From: Coffea arabica
Lineage: Eukaryota; Streptophyta; Magnoliopsida; Gentianales; Rubiaceae
NCBI RefSeq assembly: GCF_036785885.1
Contig: NC_092329.1
Coordinates: forward strand, 16,324,449 to 16,388,448
DNA: 64,000 nucleotides
Reading direction: 5' to 3'
Both the position numbers and the translations under genes were made by a program. Below the pieces are notes generated by a model that was given only the letters and a program-made list of their open reading frames with translations, was not told where the DNA came from and did not search any database. This document shows, piece by piece, positions 35,574 through 44,640 of this stretch. Position 1 is the stretch's first letter. Each line of letters begins with the position of its first letter.

Positions 35574-35577
35574 GGAA

Positions 35578-35943
35578 ATGGAACGTGAAACTCACAAAGA
35601 ATACGTTCGAAGATTACGAAATGAAAGAGATAACCCCATTCTTCAAAAAAGAGATATAAATATTTCCCATAGACCATTTACCTATTATATCAAAAATCCC
35701 GACAAAACTATTCAACCTATTCTTTATTCTCAAATTCGAAACCATGATACAGTTCATATCAGACATAGTTTCTGGGCTGCAACCACTCCCAAAGAACAAG
35801 CCTTTCTTCTAAAAAGGCAGATTAATTCAAATATTATTTTCAAAAATGTCCTAGAAAAAGCCAATCATCCTCCAGAAGATATTCAGCCCATTATAAACCG
35901 AATTCGACAGCTTAAAGAAACCCTTAACAGAATTATTTGTTAA
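35578..35943 (+). CDS. viral ORF C, small basic protein (gamma)
   Basis: 121 codons, nearly identical to the alpha copy (one visible change, PIPYSQIRN to PILYSQIRN). It starts four bases after the stop of ORF B. Function is not recognised. Confidence 0.6.
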   Translation: MERETHKEYVRRLRNERDNPILQKRDINISHRPFTYYIKNPDKTIQPILYSQIRNHDTVHIRHSFWAATTPKEQAFLLKRQINSNIIFKNVLEKANHPPEDIQPIINRIRQLKETLNRIIC

Positions 35944-35955
35944 TTTTGCAGGATT

Positions 35956-36393
35956 ATGGATTCAAAAGCAGGTAATTCCAGGCCCAAGACTCCTCAAGAT
36001 TATGAGATGAGTCTAACCCCTGTAAACCAAAATAGATTCCAAATACTTCAAGACTTTCCAGCTTTGACATATAGTCAAGCTGCTAGCACTCCAACTTTTC
36101 CTCCAATAAGATTTATTCAACAAACTCCAAAATCTCCAGAAAAAACCACAGAAAATATTTATTTCACAAAACCATTCACTCAACATATTACCCTGACCAG
36201 ATTTCAAGGAACACCTTTATACTCTACTCTCAACCAAACTGTTCAAAGAATCTTTCCTCTAAAATGTTATTGGCAACCAGATGAACCTTCCAAAAATCTA
36301 GATTATTATGAATTAATTCTTACAGATACTCAATCTGTAGAAATATTCCCTATTTCAGATAAAAAGAATCCAAACATTATAAGTCACTCAAGA
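35956..36393 (+). pseudogene. viral ORF D, truncated (gamma)
   Basis: The first ~145 codons match the alpha copy. The frame is then joined to the genome-end sequence and to host DNA, which adds about 40 unrelated codons before a stop at 36522. The aromatic-rich middle and the C-terminus are missing. Confidence 0.8.
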
Positions 36394-36625
36394 ATCAAAA
36401 GTAAGTCCAACTACTTATGTTTATTACATTTCAATACCTGGGTTAGAAGTATCATCCATCGGAGAAAACTATACTCAGAGTCCTTAATTCTAGCTATAAA
36501 ACTAGAGCTCCTCTTTTTATGATGACGTGGCGTAGATATTCAAGTAAATGAACTAGTTCTCATCTACTGTAAGTATATAGGTTCTTATTTGAGTAAAAGG
36601 TAAATTAGGGTTGTTAAATTACTAA

Positions 36626-38055
36626 GGGAGAATTGTAATTTTGGTCCCCAATCTATAGTGTATGCATGGAATTATCCCCAATCTATTTTAAAAATCAATT
36701 TTGATCCCCCAATCTATTCAATTTTGCGCTAAAGTACAATTGACGGAATCTCTTCAATTTCAATCGGAACTAAGTCACGTGAGATCACGTGTCAGCACCT
36801 AAAACCCCTTTTTCAATTTTTTATTTCTAAAACACGTTTTTTCTGGTAGCTTGACTTTTGGCGTGGACACTCCTGTCCCTTCAACCAAATCAATTTCCTC
36901 CTCGTCAATTCTTTTCCAATCAAAACTCTGAATTAGAGATCTCAAGGCCAAACCCACCACCCGCTGTGCTAGGCCAGAATCAGGGCAAGATCTCCTTCCC
37001 TTCCTAAATGGAATCAGCTTTGATGGCTGAACCTGCAAGCCTTCGAATCTCTCTGGCTTGAAGCTTGTTGGATCATCCCATACGTTTGGGTCCCTGTGAA
37101 CTGCCCATGCATTAACTAGCAAAATTGTGCCTTCGCGGAATATTGTATCCCCCAATTTTATAGTCATCGGACGACTCATGTGGCACTAGCATTGGTGCTG
37201 CTGGTACAACTGAAGTGTTTCTAAAATAATGTTATAAAGATAAGGAAGATTGGATAGATCATGTTCGTCGACCAATCGATCAGTCCCTACTTGAGCATCC
37301 AATTCAGCTCGAGCTTTCTCTAGCACCTCGGGATGGTTGAGCAAAAGAGACAAGGCCCATTCTATAGTCACCGATAAAGTGTTTGTTCCAACCGTAAGCA
37401 TGACCTACCAATTTTAATTGAATGCTCATTCCAGTTCAACGGTGAAGAATGGCTAATAGGAAAAGAATATACTTACCAGTGTAATCCCTTTGATGATTTG
37501 GTCCGTATAATCCCATTGATTTCCAATTATTATCATCTACTCTTCTCTCTCAGTTGCTTGCTTGCTTGCTTATGAAGTAGTACTGCTGCTGCTCCTATTG
37601 TTTGTGCAGGAGAGTTGAATTGGGTTCGTCTCTAGCGTTGATTGCAGATTATCTCCATTGCTAATGGAGGCAAGAACGAGACTTGGACTTGGAGGCCAAG
37701 CTGAGCTTCTTACTCGTGCTGTGGGTTTTGGGGATTTGAAGACAGCGGCCAACAAGAGGAGTAATTTGGATTGTGAGATTACCCTTTGCATGTCTTTGTT
37801 TAATAAGACAAAAGGCAAGAGAAAGCTGAAAATATTAAAAAACGTGTTTTAGAAATTAAAATTTTGAAAAAGAGGTTTTAGGTGCCGACACGTGATCTCA
37901 CGTGACTTAGTTCCTATTGAAACTAAAGAGATTCCGTCAATTGTCCACTTTAGCGCAAAATTGAATAGATTGGGGACCAAAATTGATTTTTGAAATATAT
38001 TGGGGATAATTTCGCACATACACTATAGATTGGGGACCAAAATTACAATTCTCCC
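36626..38055. mobile_element. Pack-MULE with captured P450 fragment, right copy
   Basis: Same 1430-bp element as at 18131-19560, with its 9-bp target duplication AATTACTAA at 36617-36625 and 38056-38064. It was copied as part of segment A, not by transposition, because the flanks are identical too. Confidence 0.85.
36799..37512 (-). pseudogene. cytochrome P450 (CYP81-like) fragment, right copy
   Basis: Duplicate of the fragment at 18304-19017, with the same lost ExxR arginine, the same internal stop and the same missing N-terminal half. No repair or new damage was seen by eye. Confidence 0.85.
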
Positions 38056-38064
38056 AATTACTAA

Positions 38065-38708
38065 AACCAATGGCTTACTTTATTATCGAAACAAATATGA
38101 ATTCGAATGATTAAACTAATTACAACTTATACTAGAAGCAATAAGAAAGTAAATTGCAAAGGATGAAATGATTAGGAGTAGAATCCTAGGGTTTTTGACT
38201 CCCTCATTTGCAATAGATTATGAGTGTATATTAGTTGATTACGCTCGTGACTTATGTCTTGCCAAGAATGTAATTTCCTAAAGTATTTGGACTTCGCTTC
38301 TGCCAATGAAATAAATATACCTACACCTAATCTTCACTTACTTTCATGGGTGAATAACTCGATGCAGGTTTAATAGAGGAGTGAAATCACTTGAGTTAAC
38401 CACCTAAATGTATCTTTACTTTTGTAAGTATATACTATTTAAGATTCATGAATTCCTATCTTGTATTGTTAAATAACTTTCATTTCTCAAATAATAGATT
38501 GAATAGTTTGCAATTAATGATCAAAAAACTATAAAAATAAAATAAGGAATACATGAACTAGCAAGTACATAACAGAGTAATAATCAAGCTACATCGATCC
38601 ATAGTCATAACACAAATAAGTTCATCTCAACCTTGCGATACAAATAACTTAGCTACTCACAGTAGATATGAAATGAAAGTACAAGTTATTCTTGCAACAA
38701 ATCATGAA
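38065..38708. other. non-coding stretch inside segment A, right copy
   Basis: Duplicate of 19570-20213. Nothing recognised. Confidence 0.4.
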
Positions 38709-38717
38709 TAAAAACAA

Positions 38718-39152
38718 GGGTAAAAAACAAAAAAAACCCCTGTGGTAAGTCTAATACACAGAAAAGCCTCCTGTGGTTTCAAAATATACAATACGACACC
38801 TCATACTTTGAATTAAATTGTAAAGGTGACGGAATCCGTTAAACTTAACAGAAATGACTTATTGGAACCTAAAAAAAAATTTATACCTAATTTTTATCAA
38901 ATATACCTATTCTATCCCTTAACCCTCAATTCTCTCTATTTAAAGAATAAAACAAATGATTTTTTTGAGCTGCCTTTTGCTTAATTATATCAGAGCATTT
39001 TAGTCTTTTTGTCCATTTCCGTTAAGTTTAACGGATTCCGTCATCTTTATAATTTAGTTCAAAGCATGAGGGGTCGTGTTATATAATTTGAAACCATGGG
39101 AGGCTTTTCTGTGTATTAGATTTACGACAGGGGGTTTTTTTATTTTTTACCC
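38718..39152. mobile_element. MULE-type MITE, right copy
   Basis: Duplicate of the 435-bp element at 20223-20657, including its TAAAAACAA target duplication. Confidence 0.85.
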
Positions 39153-39161
39153 TAAAAACAA

Positions 39162-39644
39162 TTAAATGAAAGATGGAAGGATGAAGAATTTCTTATTCTA
39201 ATAGTGGATAAAAAGCTCCCCAAACTCCTCTTGCAATCTTGTCTTCAAACACAGAAGTTATAAGAATTGTTCACCATTAAGCAACTATAAAATTTGTGGT
39301 CGAAACCAGAACAACAAAAGAGTTAAGGAAATCAAAATTTTTGTTTTGGTAAAAGAGATCATTTTTCCCGTTTTTTCTCTTCGCTGATACTACAGAACGC
39401 TGGCCATGGACCAATGCCCCTATTCTTGTAAAACATAGCATGTAGACAGGAGCTCATGTTCATTTTCCCTTTATATTTTTTCATTGTGGCATTTTTATAA
39501 ATAGTTTCAATGTGTAGAATATACCATCTATCCCTAGTTATTTAGCATATAACTTAATCCAATTTTATTCCGTTTTACAACAAATTTAAGAGAAAAGCAT
39601 TTCCGATGCAACAACCAGCGAGTTATGGAGGGTAGTTTTGTTTA
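39162..39644. other. non-coding stretch inside segment A, right copy
   Basis: Duplicate of 20667-21149. Nothing recognised. Confidence 0.4.
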
Positions 39645-39653
39645 TTTATTTTA

Positions 39654-40547
39654 GGGATAATTTCAGAAACCTCCCTTGAGGTTTTATGAAATATCACCTA
39701 GCTCTCTTGAACTTTTCAAAATCTCACTTAACACCCTTGAAGTGATAGTAGGGCCATATGCTAATATCAAAGGTGATGAATTGTCAATAATACCCTCATA
39801 TTTAAATTTTCTAAACTTGTTTTTCTTTCTCTAAATATCAATGAAATATAGGATTTAATCAATGAAATATTCAGCGCATTTGGAGAAAAATAGCTGTAGG
39901 TTCTTTTTTTTCCCTTTTTTTGTGTTTCACAACTTTATTTATTTATTTATTTGTTCCTATTCATGTAGAGTGCAAGAGAAATAAAGTAACTAAAACTCCG
40001 AACTGCAGTTTTTCAAATTCTGAGTTTTTTATAATAAAATTTTCATATTTCATGCCCATAAAAAAAGTCCGTCTATTTTGAGTAAATTCTCTGTATGATA
40101 TTGAAGTTGAATTTCATCTATTGCTGAGTTTTTTTGGCTCAAATGCATGATTTTTACATGCTAATTGCCTTCAATGCTATGGAGGGTTTTATTTATAGAA
40201 ATGGTTTAAAAAATATATGCTTTTACTGTCTCTCTCTACTATAGAAATGACTATTGGCTGTAACATAAAATCTTATCAATTTTCATCCCCTCACTTTTAA
40301 GATGGTTCCAATTTAGTACTTTTTTTTCTTGGTTTATAAAATGTTCATTTTTCTATAGCCTAAGGGTAGTAAAGGCACTAAAATAATCTCTCTCCTCAAA
40401 CATGAATTTTTTAATATTACTTTTGGTTAGAAGGGTGACAATGTTACTAAAAAGTCAATTCAAGGGGTGCTAAGTGAGATTTTGAAAACATCAAGGAAGC
40501 TAAGTGATATTTCATGAAACCTCAAGGGAGGTTTCCAAAATTATCCC
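39654..40547. mobile_element. complete MULE-type MITE spanning the edge of segment A
   Basis: 894 bp with terminal inverted repeats (GGGATAATTTCAGAAACCTC against the complement of the end, GGGATAATTTTGGAAACCTC). The target duplication is 9 bp with one mismatch: TTTATTTTA (39645-39653) and TTCATTTTA (40548-40556). The duplicated segment ends inside it, at about 40345. Confidence 0.85.
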
Positions 40548-40556
40548 TTCATTTTA

Positions 40557-41090
40557 TGTAATTTTCATTTTTGAAGAAATGACAAGCTTCTATTTCTAGA
40601 CAAAAGCCCGCTTTGCTTCTCTTGAAAAAGCTTTTGGAATCATATTCACCTGTGTTGATGTCTTCTGTCAACAAAAAAATGCAATAGTTTCATTTGATAG
40701 ATTTGTAATTATGAGAACCTTCCTTCGTTTGCTTAGATGTAAGATGATCTTAGGATTCCAGTTTGTAAAGAGTCCAACTAACCAAGGAGGCTTTCTAGAG
40801 ATAAGAAGAAGCAAGCTGCTTATAGAGACAGCATTTTAGTTCTTGAAACTAAAATTTTGTGGTGTTCAAGTTGGTGTTAGGGGCTTATAGCGGTAGGATG
40901 ACGATGATAGTTAGGACTTCTTTTGCCAATTTTTTCCTAATTTAGTAGATAATTTCATTTTTCTTCCTAAAAAGGCACTAATTGTTCTTTTGTTTATAAA
41001 TAGAGTTTAGCTTGTAGTTAATATAGTACCCTAGATTGGTTAATGTTTTTTGTGCTAAAAAAAATTTCAAGCTGTAGTGCCTAGAGATAT
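40557..41090. other. non-coding stretch, no gene seen
   Basis: AT-rich DNA between the MITE and the CGAG-rich repeat. No coding frame or paired repeat was recognised. Confidence 0.4.
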
Positions 41091-41443
41091 AATTGAGTTG
41101 AGTCTAGTGCAAGTATCACTATACTCGATAGTAGAGAGGTACTGCTCGAACTCAAACGAGCAGTAGAAAGTGTTCAAAATTAAACTCGAAAAATGGTTCA
41201 AAACTCGAAATTGACTCAATTATACTCGATTTTCTTGTGAGTATAATCGAGTTTGAGTACTTGACTTGACTAAAAGAGTAATTTTAGTAATTTATACAAC
41301 TCTCAAGCCTAAAAAAATAATTTGTAATAACTAAATATATAATTTTTAATTAATTGCTTTGTGCTCGGTAATAAGTCAATGAACCACCGAACTTGAAAAA
41401 CCAATACTCGAACTCAGTTTGAATAATTATCGAGCTACTCACG
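41091..41443. repeat. CGAG-rich repeat, left part
   Basis: Dense in the words ctcgaactcaa, actcgaaa and gagtttgag. The repeat is interrupted at 41443 by the gypsy element and resumes at 52083 after the 5-bp target duplication TCACG. It is probably a degenerate TIR-type element, since the outer ends (gagttgagtc and gactcgactc) are weakly inverted, but no target duplication was found. Confidence 0.5.
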
Positions 41444-41752
41444 TGTAATGGTTGGGAATTGGTTGATTCGGCTAAGGACAGAAATATAGAAAGAGATAGA
41501 GAGAAAAGGTTGAGAGAAAAAAGAGGGAGCAGAATGAGTGGAAAGAAGCGGGAAAGTTGTTTTCTTCAATGATCACAATTTGCATGCCTCTTTACATTAG
41601 TATTGGCCTATTAATAGAAAGCTTCCCCCCACTAACTAATCAGTAACCAATTTTCTGCAAGTGGTAGCCGTTATAACAATTCCAGCAAGGTAATATTTGG
41701 CTAACAGAATTTGGCTAACTATTTTTGTGTTATTTTCTGCGGAGTCATTACA
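41444..41752 (-). repeat. 3' LTR of the gypsy element
   Basis: 309 bp, starting TGTAATG and ending CATTACA, a perfect 7-bp terminal inverted repeat. It is the 3' LTR because the element reads on the minus strand. Confidence 0.95.
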
Positions 41753-41756
41753 TTTG

Positions 41757-41767
41757 CCCCCCCCTTT
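41757..41767 (-). promoter_or_regulatory. polypurine tract of the gypsy element
   Basis: The minus strand reads aaaggggggggc, four bases before the 3' LTR. It primes plus-strand DNA synthesis in this family. Confidence 0.75.
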
Positions 41768-41992
41768 AAAACAATCCTAATCTCTAGGATTGAAGTCAGG
41801 AAATTGACTCTTGATGACTGACAGGTCTTCCCACATTGCATCATCATTTTGTAAGTCCTTCCATTGTACCAAAATCTGCTCCACCTTGTGTCCACCCCTA
41901 TCAATCCATCTACGATCCAGTATAGAGGAAGGGATGATAGAAAAAGAGCCTTCCTCACTTGGCTGGGGTAGTATTGTGCTAGCTGCAGCACC
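41764..41992 (-). pseudogene. chromodomain-like C-terminus of gypsy integrase
   Basis: The minus strand contains ILVQWKDLQNDDAMWEDLSV then IKSQFPDF, the pattern VQW..L....A.WED.......FP of chromovirus chromodomains, which guide integration to chromatin. The usual T of ATWED is M here. It is separated from the integrase core by a frame change and a stop near 42060. Confidence 0.75.
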
Positions 41993-42105
41993 TTTTGTGG
42001 AGGGTTTTAAAAGCGAAACATGAAATACATGGTGAATAGTAGCTCCTGGTGGCAGCTTGAGTTATAGGCTACTGCTCCAACCTTTTTTTCAATCTGATAT
42101 GGTCC

Positions 42106-42712
42106 TTAATACTTCGCTGCTAGCTTCAAATTTTTTCGAACAGCCACAGTGGTCTGTCTATAAGGCTGTAAATTCAGGTAAACCCAATCCCCTTCAACAA
42201 ATGCCCTGTTAGTCCTATGCTTGTCTGCAAATTGTTTCATACGGTTCTGAGCATGCAGCAAATTTTCCTTCAGTAGGGAGTTCCAATTCACCCTCTCAGA
42301 TAACAAGTCTTCCACAGCAGCTACTTGGGTGTTGTCTGGTTGTAGGCATAACCGTGTTGGTTTATAACCATAGAGTGCTTGGAAGGGTGTCATCTGTAAA
42401 CTCGAATGGAAATTAGTGTTGTACCACCACTCAGCTGCAGGCAAACATCTTTTCCAGTGGCCAGACTGTTGCAAACACATAGCCCTCAAGTAGGTTTCCA
42501 AACATTGATTTACTCTCTCAGTCTGTCCATCAGATTGGGGGTGATATGAGGATGAGAAACTAAGGGTAGTTCTCACCCGATGGAAAAGCTCCTGCCAAAA
42601 CAAACTGGTGAAAAGCTTGTCCCTATTAGATACAATATCCACAGGCAGTCCATGCAATTTATAGATCCGTTCGAAGAACACTAGTGCAATACTCTTTGCT
42701 GTGAAATGAGAC
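42106..42712 (-). pseudogene. gypsy integrase core, distal half
   Basis: After the solo LTR the integrase resumes with FTAKSIALVFFERIYKLHGL and then the DD35E-type blocks IVSNRDKLF and SSYHPQSDGQTERVNQCLET. The second D lies in SNRD and the E in TERVNQ. The GPY/F-like C-terminal region follows to about 42106. The first half is at 48075-48520. Confidence 0.85.
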
Positions 42713-42766
42713 TGTCGCACCCCATTTTTCGCGATGGAAAAATGAAAGGTGTTTATAAAAGATGTG

Positions 42767-44637
42767 GGGTCCGTTTGGATTCTTGTTTTTGGACCTGTTT
42801 TTGAAAAACTGTTTTTCACAATCCAAATGCTACAGTAAATGTGTATTTCAAAAACAACTCCAAAAACACCAATATCCAAACAATATATCAAAAACAACTC
42901 CAAATACATATTTAATATGTTTATTTCAACTTATATATTTCAATTATGTATAGAATATATATATATTATATTAATTTAAATATATTTATTTATACATATT
43001 ATAAATATTTTACTTTATATAAAATATATTTTTATATATTATATAAATTATATATATTATAAATATGTTATTATACATTTATATAAATGTTATATATTAT
43101 ATATATTTAATATATACATAATATATATTATATATATTGAACATTTATATAAATGTACATTTAAACATAATATATATATTTATGTATATTTATAATATAC
43201 ATTTATATTATGTATTATATATAATATAATACATTTATACATTTATATTAATATACATAATATTAATTACACATTTATACATAATATTAATAAATGTATA
43301 CATTTATATTTATTACATTAATACATTTATACATAGTATTAATATATATTTATAATATATTAATTTATACATTTATATAATATTCATTTATAATTTATAC
43401 ACATTTATAATAATATACATTTATATATTTATAAATATATTTATATAATGTATTATATATAATATAATACACTTATAATACATTTATATATTTATTTATA
43501 AATATAATATATAATAAATAAATATAATACACTTATTTATTTATATATAATATATAAATTTATTTATAAATATAATATACTTATTTATTTATACATAATA
43601 TATAAATATATTTATTTATAAATATTTATAATTGTATTATAAATGCATAAATGTATATAAATATATAAACATAAAAATTATAAATTATAAATTATAATAT
43701 ACATTTATATAATATTCATTTATAATTTATACACATTTATAATAATATACATTTATACAGTTACAAATATATTTATATTATGTATTATATATAATATAAT
43801 ACACTTATAATACATTTATATATTTATTTATAAATATAATATATAATAAATAAATAAATATAATACACTTATTTATTTATATATAATATATAAATTTATT
43901 TATAAATATAATACACTTACTTATTTAGAATTATATAAATATATTTATTTATAAATATTTATAATTGTATTATAAATGCATAAATGTATATAAATATAAA
44001 AACATAAAAATTATAAATTATAAATTACAATATACATTTATATAATATTCATTTATAATTTATATATTTATAGTAATATACATTTAAACATTTATAAATA
44101 TATTTATATTATGTATTATATATAATATAATACATTTATATATAAATATATGAATATATTTATTTATAAATATTTAAATATATTTATTTATAAATATTAA
44201 TAAATGTATTATAAATGCATAAATGTATATAAATATAAAAATATAAAAATTATAATTTATAATTTATAATTTATACATTTATATAATATTCATTTATAAT
44301 TTATACATTTATAAATATATTTATATTATGTATTATATATAATATAATACATTTATATATTTTTATATAAATTTATTTATGTATAAATATTTATAAATGT
44401 ATAATTATATATTGTTATAAAAATATAAAAATTATAAATTATAAAAATACTCGAAAATATGTTTTAAAAATACATCTAAAAATAATCCATAAAACATCTA
44501 CAGTAAAAGTTTTTTATATAATTTTTGAAAAACAACCCCAAAAACAAGTAATCCAAACGGACTTGTATTTGAAAAACGAAATGCTACAGTGCTGTTTTTG
44601 AAAAATAACCCCAAAAACAGCTAATCCAAACGGACCC
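42767..44637. mobile_element. AT-rich MITE inside the solo LTR
   Basis: The ends are a 15-bp perfect inverted repeat, GGGTCCGTTTGGATT, followed by imperfect pairing (ttgtttttgg, atgctacagt). The 3-bp word GTG lies on both sides (42764-42766 and 44638-44640), so it may be Harbinger-like, although the target is not TWA. The interior is over 1.4 kb of nearly pure A/T. Confidence 0.7.
43377..44345. repeat. ~333-bp tandem array inside the AT-rich MITE
   Basis: The word ataatattcatttataattt recurs at about 43377, 43710, 44044 and 44286, followed each time by similar text ending tatgtattatatataatata. Spacings are about 333, 334 and 242 bases, so there are three full units and a shortened one. Confidence 0.7.
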
Positions 44638-44640
44638 GTG

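Larger units (their letters stand above)
29957..36450 (+). mobile_element. endogenous pararetrovirus copy gamma (most complete)
   Basis: The longest copy, about 6.5 kb, starting at the primer site and directly following beta head to tail. It holds ORFs A, B, C and the first 145 or so codons of ORF D. At about 36390 the ORF D sequence jumps to the genome end across a repeated word, AGTCACTCAA, removing about 1.15 kb that includes the promoter. It then meets host segment A at 36451. With the missing part the genome would be about 7.6 kb, a normal size for Caulimoviridae. Confidence 0.9.
36451..40345 (+). repeat. 3.9 kb host segment A, right copy
   Basis: Direct copy of 17956-21850. Its left edge abuts viral copy gamma. 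Its right edge runs on into native host sequence, where the MITE cut in the left copy is complete. Together the two copies and flanks show that the undisturbed locus was LINE relic, segment A, rest of MITE. Confidence 0.95.

Noticed and set aside
21850-36450. Ty3/gypsy retrotransposons instead of a pararetrovirus
   Set aside because: No integrase or LTRs, a movement protein is present, and the primer site follows a promoter and leader as in caulimovirids.
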